DNA from: Boswellia sacra
Lineage: Eukaryota; Streptophyta; Magnoliopsida; Sapindales; Burseraceae
NCBI GenBank assembly: GCA_013180625.2
Contig: SNVD02010473.1
Span: 3,534,001 to 3,598,000 of the forward strand
Direction of reading: 5' to 3'
Length of the DNA stretch: 64,000 bases
Shown here: in pieces, positions 1-11,915 of the stretch
Layout of the letters: every line of letters begins with the position of its first letter
Numbering within the stretch: position 1 is the stretch's first letter
Position numbers and translations under genes: made by a program
The notes under the pieces: generated by a model
Told to the model about the DNA's origin: nothing
The model's database searches: none
What the model saw: the letters and a program-made list of their open reading frames with translations, nothing else

Positions 1-938
1 GCAACGGACACCATAGTTAACAACACCAGCAAACGTGTCTAAGGCTGCGTCACCACTCGGCCGCTTGAAGACTCTCAGCAACGGACTCTGCAGCCGGCAG
101 TAGCAACACATGCCTCCACAACTGTATCTGTAGAAGAGGTTGAACTTGAAGAATCATAATTGTCGTTCCAAATGGATACTGATTTGACTTCAAAAATTTA
201 AATACCATATTAGTGGAAGAACACACTTCGACTCAAAATGGACTCCGAGGAATCTCGGATAACAGAAATTAACATTTTTAATTTATCAAAAAATCTTCCC
301 ACTCAATTGTTAAGGTTTTTTATTTCATAATTTTATGAGTTGAATTGCATTTTGTTTAGCTTTGTTATCCAAAGCAATGAAATTAGGGTTGGAAAAGTAA
401 TTGTAAATCGACTAACCTGGCCAATTAACGGAAGCTAACAGATTCTGTTAGGTTGGGATGTGATTGATAAATTTATGGAAACGCCTGGATGGATTTGACA
501 AAAAGTGAAATAGTTAGCACACATTCGATAATTTCTAAAATCATAAGGGAAGTTTGTGATTTTTTCTAAAAGAGAAGTTTTTTTTTTTTTGTATTTTTTC
601 AGTTTTTGTTTTCTAAATTTTAAAAAAATGTGTGACTAGTTTTAAATTTTTTAAAATTTTAAAAATGATATATGGTTGATCATGATTTAAATGTATTAGA
701 AAATATGCGTTTCATTACAACTATTTTTTTGAAATTAGTAGAACATAGACAAAGCTAATTATGGAAAAGAGGAAAGAGGCATGCAAGAATCATAATAACT
801 TAAATTAAACACGGTTAATTAAAACATGAGTAAATTGAACATAAGCTAAGCATGACAAACATAATCATAAACTAAACATGATTAATAAACATGGCATAAG
901 CATAGGTTTCTAAAGGACTTGGGTATTACATCCATGGG
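1..938. other. AT-rich intergenic DNA, no gene seen
   Basis: There is no open frame of useful length and no recognised family. The first 160 bases are noticeably more GC-rich than the rest and may be the edge of a decayed element or gene cut by the window border. The remainder is AT-rich with poly-T runs. Confidence 0.5.
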
Positions 939-1412
939 CAGGGATGAAGCCAAAAATTCCATCAAGAGGGGCAATTTCAAAGTGCAATACATAAATTTCT
1001 ATAAAGTAATATATAACATAATAAATTGATTTTTCTTTTTTATAAAAAGAATATGATTTTACTAATTTTATTATCAATTTTAATTTAAACTAATTAAACA
1101 TTGATAAATTTTATACCCAATAGATTCCTAGCAATTAACATTCACTAAATAAATAAATAAATAAAAACTAATAACCCTGTAAATAATATGATTTTCATAA
1201 ACTATAAAAGAAGTAATTTAATTTGGTTTTGGTAAGCCTTTTTCTAGGCTTAGATTAAAGTACAATTCAAGTCAAATTGCATTTATTTTTATTTGGGCTT
1301 AAGCCTTTTTCTAAATAGAATGCGTAAGATATTTATTTTGTGAAAAAAAAACATATATACAATTTAGGGATTCTTAAAGACCCAATAGGGGGGCAATTTG
1401 GCTTTGTCCCTA
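939..1412. mobile_element. Small non-autonomous hAT-like DNA transposon
   Basis: The left end begins CAGGGATGAAGCCAAA. The right end, read on the other strand, begins TAGGGACAAAGCCAAA, giving an imperfect terminal inverted repeat of about 16 bp. The element is bracketed by a direct repeat TCCATGGG (931-938 and 1413-1420), which extends to nine bases if the preceding A is counted. An 8-bp target duplication and a YAGGG terminus fit the hAT superfamily; the nine-base reading would fit Mutator. The interior is AT-rich and codes for no transposase, so the copy would depend on an autonomous partner. Confidence 0.7.
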
Positions 1413-2050
1413 TCCATGGGAAAGAATACATACCTATAATAACCTTTCTCCTTAAGGGTCAGTGTGCCTATCAATTAGGCAACTGTCCCTTTTTAAGAGA
1501 TAAACAACTAACAAAGTAATTAAACAATTAAATAAATAAAGCAATTAACAATTAAGTAAAGAAAGGTAGAAGAAGAGAAGAAATGTAATTACCCTTAGGA
1601 AACTAACCTAATCCTAAATTTACTTAGAAATGGAACCTCTTCTTTAGAAATGCTTGAACTCTAGGAAAACACTCACTAAGACCACTACCGTCAGTAAAGA
1701 CCCATTGACATGCCAAAAAGTCTGGGACCACTAAAATTAGCTTTTCCTAAAACTTTTCAACTTAGGGTTCCTAAAAAATATTTAGAATCCATTTCCCTAT
1801 CATTTTTAGGTATTTTTAGGCTTTTTTTTGTTATTTTGGGAACAGTGCCTGTTTGCTACACATAAGGTTGGATGGCTTGAAATGGGTTTTATAAGTAATG
1901 TAGGATTGTAGACACAAGCATGCGCATGCGCTTGTTCCTTACAAGCGTGTGCTTGTGATTGTAAACCTTCTCAAACCTTCTCAGGTGTGAACCCTAGGTT
2001 CCAAGGTGTTCTCAGGCGTGAGCTTGTTCCTTATAGGCTTGGGTTATATA
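1413..2050. other. Intergenic DNA, no gene seen
   Basis: No coding signal was found. Around 1915-2040 there is a short, more GC-rich patch with repeated AAGCRTGYGCTTG-like words and two CCTTCTCA words, probably remains of an older repeat. Confidence 0.4.
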
Positions 2051-2623
2051 TGTTGGGAATATTTATAATAAATTTAAATAATATAATAAAACAACAAGAT
2101 ATTAAAGAAATAACAAAATATGAATTAGATTAATATATTAAATAAATAGAATAAATAAAGAGATAAAGTAAGAAATAAGTGGCCTGAGCATTTGGGAGGC
2201 ATGTCGAAGGCATTGTCCTAAAGCCAAAGAGTCCTCCCCTCGTGCGGGTCATATTGGTACTCAAGGGCTCCAAGATATAACCCAGTGCTCACAGCCTATC
2301 TTCTCGATGAGCACGATCACCGTAAGAAAATAACCTGTCTTCATGTGTCGCGGTTGCTCAAAATCATCAAACACTCAAAATATTTCATGTTCATGTTAGA
2401 ACCTTTGAGACTTCTTTATATAGTAATCTCGTAACTTAGATAACTTACAAATTAATTCTTGTAACTCCCAAGCCATAAGTTCTTAATAAAAGCATGAACG
2501 TTACAAATAATAAGTGTCGTAACGTTCATGTTTTTATTATACTTGTAATGTATGAAATTAATCTCAAAATAAATACTGTAACTTATAATGTAAATGTTTG
2601 TTTTAAACCTTTTATCTCCAACA
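2051..2623 (-). repeat. LTR copy 1 of the 3.5-kb element
   Basis: This is a 573-bp terminal repeat, nearly identical to the one at 4959-5527 with a handful of substitutions and a small gap near 2320. It carries a TATA-like word CTTTATATAGTA and ends TGTTGG..CCAACA. The few differences between copies suggest a fairly recent insertion. Confidence 0.8.
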
Positions 2624-4958
2624 GTCTCCCACAAAGGGTCTAAAACTTTAAAGCTTTATAAAATAAAATATCAAGATAAAAATACTCATAAAATAAAAAT
2701 TATATATAAAAAGCAACATTCTATTATGCAATGGGTATAGATACCTTTCGGGTTTGAACTTACACTTAGTGTTAATAGTATCCATTTGAGAAACCTGAGT
2801 GAACAAAGTCTTGAATTCGATTTCTTGACCAAACTTCAAACTATCACACACATAATATCGACGAAGACATGGTTTTGTCGGGTTAGCGCTATTAATGGCT
2901 ATGCGCTCAATCTTGATTCTCATGAGAGCTTTAGAGAACAGCCCAATTCTCACAGTCGCGGCCCTCACGACGCTCTCATTTAGGTGAGTCCTCAAAAGGT
3001 ATATGTGACATATACCTTGCAAGAGTATCTAGTCTTTGGACTCATTTAGGATAAATATCCTTCCTAACATCACATATAACAAGCACTTTGCCATAAAGAT
3101 GAACATGATTATATCTCCTCGAAGATATGTCAAAATAGTTGTGCTTAACAAGTCACGCAGTACGGATTGTTCCTACCCATTGAACCTCCTTCATGGGATC
3201 TCCAATCACAGAGGTTGTGTTACTTCCCTAGGTGACTCCCTTTTGGGCTTAAGCACATCTCCCTCGACAATTTAAATAATTAACTAGCATGCTTAAAATC
3301 TTTATAATTGTACAAAATCTCTCATTGATTTTATCTTTGAGAACTTGTTCCTATTATTTTGATGATTGCTTCCACTAGCTCTCTTAAATAATATTAAATA
3401 TTTCACAAAAGAATGTTAGAGAGCATAAGAATATCAAAGGCACAATGAAAAAAATTGAAGAAGCACTTAATCACTTTATAAATAATAATATTTTTAAACT
3501 CATACACAAAATTAATAATCATTTAATAACTTATGATATCATTTTTTATCTCCAAATATCATAAAAACATTTAACAACCATCAAATAAAGAAAACCCCCA
3601 CATTAAGTAACATTTTAAATATAGTAGCAATAACTCCATAAAATATTATTGCACTAATTTGTTAAATTTTAAAACTCATCAAAATAATGACTACACTCAA
3701 AACATTGTCATTTTAATTGTAAAAAACTAAGAACTAAAATATGAAATCGCTTAAAAACTAGAAACCCCACATTAAAAAATATTTTTTCAATCCTCACATT
3801 AATAAGATATTTATTGATAAAACTGTAAATATAATATATAACTCATATATGTATTTAATAATAATCATTAGCATTTATGCTATTATTTCATTTAATACAA
3901 CCACATAAATTATCATAATAATCTATCTAGTAATCAATTATTTAGATGTCATCATCTAATATTCATGATAGCCATAAGAAACTAGCACACCATCATACAT
4001 ATGAGTTTCCAATTAAATATAGGGAAAACACATGCTTCATTGTGTAATAAAAATTTTATGCATGCAACTCATAAATTGAATTCTTAATCAATAATAATAT
4101 GCAATAAAGATCAAAGATTGCCTTACTCCAAAATAATAACACACTTAATTAGCAACATATAAAATTAATTAAATCATAAATAATCAACCTGTAATAAATA
4201 TCAGTAGTAAGAATTTTCATAACTGAAATATTTATTAAACTATAATAAAAACTCATAGAAGGTTTTGATTATAAAACCACTACATTTAACTCATCTATAT
4301 TCTTTGAAAAAAAAATTGAAATTCAACATTGAATCCTTAAATGAGTTTCTAATATACTTATGTAATTGTGCAATAAAATTTAATGTGTGCAAGTAACATA
4401 TAAATTTGACGTTTAACTAATTCATAATAATATGTACAAAACATAACTCTCATATATTTAATAAGTAGCCAATATCACAAACAACAAACTTTAATATAAT
4501 TAATATTTGTATAGTTTAAATAAAAACAACAACGAGAATATTTATGTTATCTCGTTGACATCTTTAAGGTAATATACTTACATGATAGTTGTTGGAAAGT
4601 ATGCTACCGATCAATTTAGCCCAAACTGTTTCAAATGCAACTTTAGTATTTAACAATTTCAACATTAAAATTTTATTAATGAGTACACGAGAAAATATAT
4701 AAATAATCAAATACTTGAAAGACTCTAAAAACATGAACATTTTTTTTAGCTACTTGTAGCATATATTAAAATACCATAAAGATGCATTTCATTTTTTTTA
4801 ACATGTTAATCACAGACAATAAGATTTTACTCATAATCATATGTCAACAATAATTCAATACATATAATATATAATATATATTCACACAATACAAATAACT
4901 AATTGTCATATCGTTGCATTTCATTAAAATATATGAGGCACTTCTTTGGCTTTAGATT

Positions 4959-5527
4959 GTTGGGAATATTTATAATAAATTTAAATAATATAATCAAACA
5001 ACAAGATATTAAAGAAATAACAAAATATGAATTAGATTAATATATTAAATAAATAGAATAAATAAAGAGATAGAGTAATAAATAAGTGGCCTGAGCATTT
5101 GGGAGGCATGTCGAAGACATTGTCCTAAAGCCAAAAAGTCCTCCCCTCATGCGGGTCATATTGGTACTCAAGAGCTCTAAGATACAACCCAATGCTCACA
5201 GCCTATCTTCTCGATGAGCACGATCACTGAAAGAAAACCTGTCTTCATGTGTCGCGGTTGCTCAAAATCATCAAATACTCAAAATATTTCATGTTCATGT
5301 TATAACCTTTGAGACTCCTTTATATAGTAATATCGTAACTTAGGTAACTTACAAATTAATTCTTGTAACTCCCAAGCCATAAGTTCTTAATAAAAGCATG
5401 AACGTTACAAATAATAAGTGTCGTAACGTTCATGTTTTTATTATACTTGTAACGTATGAAATTAATCTCAAAATAAATATTGTAACTTATAATGTAAATG
5501 TTTGTTTTAAACCTTTTATCTCCAACA
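4959..5527 (-). repeat. LTR copy 2 of the 3.5-kb element
   Basis: This is a 569-bp partner of the repeat at 2051-2623. Its right border meets the second copy of the target duplication ATATA. It contains the same GC-richer core (about 5090-5240) and the same TATA-like word as copy 1. Confidence 0.8.
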
Positions 5528-5982
5528 ATATAGTGTCTATTCACACGGTCAAACACGAACACAAAGTCATGAGACCTAAAAAATGTAAATGTGTGTTTAC
5601 GTAGAACAGACAACGCCACGCCTAATCTGGCACTTATGCTTGTTTGGCTCTCTTTTTCCCATCATTTTAGTGTTTCTTTCGAGTTCTGGTGTCCCTTCAG
5701 GTGGGGAAGTACCCCTCATCAATTTATCTGGTTATCGTTATCAGGTATTTAAACCGTAAGCAAAATTCTAATGCTTATAGTTTGCTCCCTACTTTGGTAA
5801 GGGTTTGTGCAACACAAACATCAACAAAGTATTTCATACTTTGGTTTACCTCTTCTAGGCTTGAGTACATGTTCGAGTCTGAGTGGATTCTTGCCTGTTC
5901 TAGGTGATTTGTGCATCTACGGTTTGAATTGAGTCCTTTCTCCACTAAATGAAACTTCTTTAAGATTGTATGAAATGGTTGA
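5528..5982. other. Spacer between two retroelement insertions
   Basis: No family is recognised. A plus-strand open frame of 72 codons (5689-5907) has no recognisable motif and is not called. The spacer ends with GTTGA, the left target duplication of the solo LTR. Confidence 0.4.
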
Positions 5983-8900
5983 TGTAATGCCCATTGGGCT
6001 ATTGGGCTTGAAGAAGGCCCAGCCCAGCCCTTTTTTAATAAAAATAAATAATAAATAATAATAATAGGAACAGGAGGGAGAGGAGGAATCGGGAGAGAGA
6101 GGAAGGATTTTCACTGTTCACGCCGGTTACTGTTCACCGTCGTCTTTGACCGGCGATTCCGGCCGTTTTTCGACGAGTCTCCAGCCCTACGATATATCAT
6201 TTTGAAGCTTGTAATGTCCTCTTTCCATCCATATATGTGTTGTCCTTGGGTTCTTCACCGTTTTTGCGGATCGAAGCATGGAAGCCGACGACTTCCTATG
6301 CGTTTTCCGACCAAAATCCGATAAGTTACTGGTAAATCTTTATATTAAATTAAAGTTTGTTCCATGCTCTTTCTAACCATACCAATTTTGTTACATGTTG
6401 ATATACGAATTTTGTAAATCGGAGAAAAACGAAATTCGGTCACTATTCACTCACCGGCGACGACTTTCCGGCGATATTTCCGGTTATGATTTCCGACCAT
6501 AAAATAATTCTCATAACATTATTCATCCATAAAAGAGCTTAAATTCAGTGAGTGGATTATGTTTCGAGAATTTTATATTATATTAAAGTGTATTAAATTT
6601 ATAGTTTTTCATATAATTTAAATTATTAGTTTAATTAATTGAGTTATATTAAATGTTTTAGAATAGATAATAATGATTTATGTATTTTGAAAATAAATGT
6701 GTATAAATATTAAATTTTAGATAGAAGTGATAGTTATGGGTAGTGCTAATAGATTAGTTTTTGAATATATATAGTAAGCGTTATTTTAATAAGTTTGGAT
6801 ACAATAGAAAAATGAATTGAAAGTGGAAGTTGTAGAATGAATATATTTTATATGTTAATTGAAAGTAGAAAGTTTTTGTTTGTTATTGGGAAATAGACAT
6901 TTATAATTAAATGAATTTGTATAGAAAAATTGAGGTATTTAGTTATGTTCCTTAAATAAATACATATGTTGAAGAAATGGTGTTTTTGATTTATAAAATG
7001 ATGAGTGATTTTATATTCAGAATAATAGTAAATTAAAAAGAAAAAGAAAAAGTTTTGGAAATTTGAATTTAATTCTGCAGGGGTAATAATGTTAAATTCT
7101 AAAACTGCTCAGCAATAGGGGCTGAATTACAAATTTAGAAACTTGTTACTGAATTTACAAGGACCTGAATGCAAAATTCTAGAAATTTTAGGATAGTCAA
7201 AAAGATTTTAGTTAAATCATGATATTTAAGAATTTGGAAATCTTTGAAATTCTAAATTAAAATTTTTGGAATTAGTTAAATTTTGAAGTATAATTATGTG
7301 AAAGAATGTTATATAGAATGTTATATGCAAAGTATGAGATTTTGAGATAAAAATATAAATTATGGTTTGTAGTGAGACGAAAAGTATTTTATTTTATGAA
7401 TTATAATGATTTCTCTAAAAGGTTATTTTTGTGGATATTTTAGAAAGTTTTAAAGAGAGTAGAAGATTTATATTTTTTTGATAATTAGAAATATGTTTTA
7501 GTATGTATTTAGTTATGTTTAGTTAGCATTTTATAGAATTTCTGAGAATATGTAGCGAATTTAAAAGAATTCAAGTTTTTGTATTTCTCAAGGGTAAATA
7601 GACCCATTTGTTATACTTGTTTTTTTATTATTGAGATGTTTCAAAGCTAGTTTTCAAAATGATTGAAGACATAAATTTTAGTTTCAAAATTAGTTTTGAG
7701 CAAAGATATAGCCCTTTTAAAGAAAGATTCATATTATATATACATGAATTGTTTTCTATATTATTATATATGCATATTCTATCATTTTATAGAAAGTGTA
7801 AAAGCAGAACAATTATGATCATATTTTTTTATAGCAATTTGATTTCAAGGATTTCTTAAAGTATTTGCAAGTATTCTTTTAAATATTTATTATGGATTTT
7901 CAAGGATTCGGATGTTATGGGTTTCAGCTTACATAAGTTTTACAAATTTTGATAAATCTGCTTGTAAAGCAATGATTTAGCATATGAAGCAAATTTTGAA
8001 AAGAAATCAGTTTTAGCAAAAATAAGAAAGTTTAATTATATTATACTAAGCCAGTACCTAGCTCACTTAGACAGTGAGACAGCAGATAGAAAGATAGAAA
8101 GATAGAGGCCTTTGGGGCCCGTTCAGACACACATAGAGGCTTTGGGCAGTGTGATCTGGGCGCTTTAGCCCTTTGGGGGCAGTTCTATGCATGCGTATGA
8201 CCAGATAGCAGGCCTGTGCGATGTTAGATCTCGCCAGGTACAGATAGCTCTGCCTGCGTGATGTAGATCTCACCAGGTATGAGGAGATTCAGATAGCATG
8301 CCTGTGCGATGTTAGATCTCGCCAGGTACAGATAGCTCTGCCTGCGTGATGTAGTTCTCACCAGGTATGAGAAAATTCAGATAGCTCTGCCTGTGCGATG
8401 TTAGATCTCGCCAGGCAGGATCAGACAGTTTCAGGGGTACTTGTTTAGTATAATGAAAAGAGTTTTGAATATGTTTATATGATTTAGTTTGAGAAAGAAG
8501 CATTATCCGTAAAAGTTTCTTTTGGAAAGAAGATTTTAAAGAAATTATGTTTTGTTTATTAAATAACTGAAGCGATGATTTTAGCATATCATCATGAGTT
8601 TTATTTTATGAGATTGAGAAAATATGCATTCTTTCCACTGCTTTTAAAGAACATAGAATCAAGCAATTTTATTTGAAGATTTATAATCAAAAGTTGTTTG
8701 TTTTGAAAATTCTATAAGATATTTGATGATATTTTGGCAAGTACGATAGATTTTTCTTAAGTATAAATATGATATGAGTTTTCTAGTTAGAAATATATTA
8801 TATGATTTTATTATGAGATAGTCATAGTCATACAATTTATTATTTGTTTAGAGAATAAATTTAGCAAGTGATTGAGTATATGATGAGAGGAATGTTATTT

Positions 8901-9868
8901 AAAAGTCCTATGTTATTTTATTTCTTTTGGCATCTGTTTATATGTTTTTTTTTATAAAAAAGAAAGAGATATAGTGATATATTTTGCAGTGTATACGAGA
9001 TTAAATAAGGGTTCAACGTAAAGGTACGCAACTGATTTGCTTATATGGTTTAAGAATATTAAGTTATTTAGGTAAGTAAGTTGAAGAATTATATAAAGTA
9101 TTTTCTTTACAGAGGGTTAATAAATTTTTACAGTTGTATTATAAGAATGAAGTTAATAAAGAAAGTTGAGAAGAAATAGTCGTTTGTACATTATTTTGGA
9201 AAGAAGAGTATACTGGTTCCCTCTTTAAAAGTAATTATACCTTGTATTTCGTTTTCAGAAAAATGAGATTTTAGTACACAAAGCTTTATTCAAGAAATGA
9301 GTTGTAGGAAATAAAGAAAGTAATATTTTATGTAATAAAATTGGTCCACTCACTGAGCCTTTAGCTCACTCTTTTCCTATTCTTTTTTCCAATCAGGTGC
9401 TACAGGTTTGGTGCTAAGCTGTCTCTGATGCTAAGGAAGGCCACACGATGTATAACAATTTTTCATGCATTGAAAGTATTTCATTTTTTTGATATTGTAT
9501 AAACTTTTAAATATTAAGTATGTTGAATATGATTTATTTATCTTTTAGTATGTTGTGGTTGATAAGGACGAAAGTTCCAAAAGAAGTTGGGATGAGAAAT
9601 AGTTTAGAAGTGTATAAATGTGTGTTTTTGCAGGGGGTTTTCTTCAAATTATAGGGGAAATTCTGCCGGTTTTTCATTAAAATTTTCAGAGCATTTTTTT
9701 TTAGTATTTTACATAAAAGACCTGAACTAGAAGTAAATTTTTATGAATAGTTTTTTTTTTCCAAAGTGACAGAGCAAAAAGTGTAGGAAAATAGTTAATT
9801 AAGGATCGTTCTCTTAGTGAACAGTTTTAAGCATGATTTGCCCGTGTAACTAGGGGCGGGTCGTGTCA
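5983..9868 (+). mobile_element. Large solo LTR of a Ty3/gypsy-type element
   Basis: A 3,886-bp block starts TGTAATGCCC and ends GGGGCGGGTCGTGTCA. It is flanked by a perfect 5-bp duplication GTTGA (5978-5982 and 9869-9873). TG..CA ends plus a target duplication around a single LTR-like block, with no second copy or internal coding region, indicate a solo LTR left by recombination between two LTRs. TGTAAYRCCC starts and GGGYCGTGWCA ends are typical of long-LTR plant Ty3/gypsy chromoviruses such as Tekay/Del; that lineage call is from family knowledge and not proved here. The block holds GC-richer words around 6120-6500, an 88-bp tandem repeat (8212-8427) and no coding region. Confidence 0.75.
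8212..8427. repeat. 88-bp tandem repeat inside the solo LTR
   Basis: Units start with GCCTGTGCGATGTTAGATCT at 8212, 8300 and 8389, giving periods of 88 and 89 bp and about 2.5 copies. Each unit is itself two related halves: a CTGTGCGATGTTAGATCTCG half and a CTGCGTGATGTAGATCTCAC half, both followed by CCAGGTA. The array is GC-rich compared with the rest of the LTR. Confidence 0.85.
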
Positions 9869-10600
9869 GTTGACTTCTTTCACATATCTCATTCTGAGTT
9901 TGGGGCTTTTACTGAGTGGGAAACGTATAGCTATAAGGTGATGCCGTTCAGGTTAAAGAATGCTAGTGCCACATATTAGAGGATGGCGATGATGCTTTTC
10001 CATGATATGATCCACGAGGAGATAGAATCATATGTGGATGATATGATGGTCAAGTCAAGCACTCAGGAAGGACATTTCGAAGCTCTGAACAGGTTTTCTG
10101 GAGAGGGTGGAAAAGTACAAGTTGAGGCTGAATTCAAAGAAATGCGTCTTTGGAGTAACATCTGGAAAGCTATTAGGATTCATAGTTGGATAGAAGGGGA
10201 TAAAGATGGATCCGGATGAGTTAAAAGCGATCAAGGAAATGTCAGCGCCTAACACAGAGAAAGAAGTCTGAGGGTTCTTAAGGAGGATTTAGTACATTAT
10301 CATATTCATAGCCAAACTCACATCGATTTGTGCACCCATTTTCAAACATCTGAGAAAAGAGTCTCTGAAGTTGAATGACAAGTGCTAGGTAGTATTTGAG
10401 AAAATCGAGGAGTACTTGTCAAACCCTCCTATTCTAAGACCCCCTAGGCCAGGAAAATGTTTGATTTTATGTGAATGTTCTAAGAATAAATATCAACTAG
10501 ACCATATTCAGGCCTCATTTGGGTGCGAAAGTCGAATTGAAGATGAAACAGCTCCTTTTATCCCTAGGCAATAGAAAAAAAGAAAATATCAAACAGTTCC
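9869..10600 (+). pseudogene. Broken Ty3/gypsy pol fragment (reverse transcriptase and start of RNase H)
   Basis: Translating from about 9910 gives FTEWETYSYKVMPFRLKNAS, then a stop, then LFHDMIHEEIESYVDDMMVK. These are the PFGLKNA and YVDD reverse transcriptase blocks of Ty3/gypsy elements; YVDD contributes catalytic aspartates. Further on, other frames give FLRRI then a stop, FIAKLTSICAPIFKHLRK and EYLSNPPILRPPRPGK, the connection and early RNase H region seen in Tat/Athila-type plant elements. Stops and frameshifts make it inactive. No matching LTRs were found. It begins exactly at the solo LTR's right duplication, so the LTR inserted at or next to this older fragment. Confidence 0.75.
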
Positions 10601-11397
10601 AAAGATTATGGAAATTCTTTGCTTTCTTTTACTGAATTTACAAATATGAACGAGTAAAACCTTATAGTTAAGATGATTTTTGTGCATGTTTTAATATCAA
10701 ATTGTTAACTATTGGAGTTTCAAATCTCAAACTAACGCAAATACGAAGAGATTCCCAGGTTTTTTTTTTTTAAATATCAAATTCTTCTAAATAAAAAAGA
10801 AAGGAACCTGAATTCTTGCCATAATATTGTAGAAACAAGACACATTAAATGTTTATTCATCTTTTCGTAATATAGAAGTTCACAGCCGATGAATACATGA
10901 CTGAGATGGCATCTAAACGGGGTCTCAATGTCACATTGTCACTATCCAAATAGCGAGGGTGGCGACTCTTATCACAACCTACCGGGGGTGAGAGAAAATT
11001 TCCCAGATTTTTTATGTAGATGGAGTAATATCAAGTATTACGTTGGTTAAAATGCCAAAAGAAAAAATTTTAATCTTATATATTGGACCAACCAATTCTT
11101 AATATATTTTTCCTATTTGACATGAAAAACTTGGTTTTAAATTTTGCATCGAACCAAACTGCCACATTTTATCTCGTGAACCACCACAAACAACAGTCAG
11201 TGTTAAAATCCAACAACAAATTAAGAACTCTTCAAACCCCTATCTTCTCAACTACCTTTGTAATCGCAGCATCGAGGAACTCGAAAGCCTCTTGGTCAAA
11301 AGGCCTGAATCCGCACCAACCTAAAAATAGAGATACGCTTGTCAAACTGCTTTCCACGGGAGTGACACTTGTCAAACGATGAACTGGCTTTAGAAGC
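10601..11397. other. Intergenic DNA, probable retroelement debris
   Basis: No gene is seen. A GC-richer stretch at about 10880-11010 contains GAGGGTGGCGACTCTT, a word that often occurs in untranslated parts of plant Ty3/gypsy elements. It may be the remaining tail of the pol fragment upstream. The last 300 bases lead into the promoter of the next gene. Confidence 0.35.
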
Positions 11398-11404
11398 TAT
11401 AAAT
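11398..11404 (+). promoter_or_regulatory. TATA box of the KIN-like gene
   Basis: TATAAAT lies 112 bases before the start codon at 11510, a normal distance for a plant promoter with a short leader. No other candidate is nearer. Confidence 0.55.
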
Positions 11405-11509
11405 CTAGGCAACTTTGATGTGTGAATCATCGAAGTTTGAGTTCTTCCTTTCTTTGTTTGTGCTAAGTATACTCTTTTGTGTTGTTTCAACCCCCAAAAA
11501 GAACCAAAG

Positions 11510-11915
11510 ATGAATAGCGAAGGTGCTGAGAACATGAGCCAAAATGCTGGTCAGGCAGCCGGCCAAGCCCAGGTGATGATCAACTCAGCTCTGTAATCTT
11601 ATTTAGTGTACATGTTTCTGTGTTGTGAATGATACATGACATTGCTTGCATGTGTTTATGGGGTTTTGTTTCAGGAAAAGGCTGGAGGCATTATGCAATC
11701 GGCTAACAATGCTGCTCAGTCAGCTAAAGAATCAGTGCAGCAGGTAATCAATTATAAAACTTTAAAACTTGACGTTGTTTATGAGATTGAGTTCCACATT
11801 GTTAGTTAACATTTCGCATATATGGTTTGTGTTTGTGTAGGCAAGTCAGCAGGTGAAGGATAAGGCACAGGGTGCTGCTGATGCTGTTAAGAATGCAACT
11901 GGCATGAACAAATGA
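11510..11915 (+). CDS. KIN1/KIN2 (COR6.6)-like stress-induced protein
   Basis: Three exons, 11510-11572, 11675-11743 and 11841-11915, join in phase 0 at GT..AG introns to give 68 residues. The protein starts MNSEGAENMSQNAGQAAGQA, has a middle segment rich in Ala, Gln and Ser and ends ADAVKNATGMNK. It is very hydrophilic, has no Cys, Trp or Phe, and repeats Ala-Lys/Gln-rich helical turns. This matches the Arabidopsis KIN1/KIN2/COR6.6 family (about 66 residues, also three exons), LEA-like cytosolic proteins induced by cold, drought and ABA and thought to protect cell components. The ATG is the first after the TATA box and its context is good. The exon structure is too short for simple open-frame scans. 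Family assignment is firm; the stress induction is inferred from the family. Confidence 0.85.

Larger units (their letters stand above)
2051..5527 (-). mobile_element. Non-autonomous LTR retrotransposon, probably copia-type
   Basis: Two near-identical direct repeats (2051-2623 and 4959-5527) each start TGTTGG and end CCAACA, and the whole unit is flanked by a perfect 5-bp duplication ATATA (2046-2050, 5528-5532). This is the signature of an intact LTR insertion. The 2.3-kb interior is very AT-rich and shows no gag, protease, integrase or reverse transcriptase. Next to the left LTR, read on the minus strand, there is a purine-rich tract TTTGTGGGAGAC (2624-2635) directly before TGTTGG. This resembles the polypurine tract of Ty1/copia elements and places the element on the minus strand. 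No standard initiator-Met primer site was found, so lineage and orientation are less certain than the boundaries. Confidence 0.8.
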
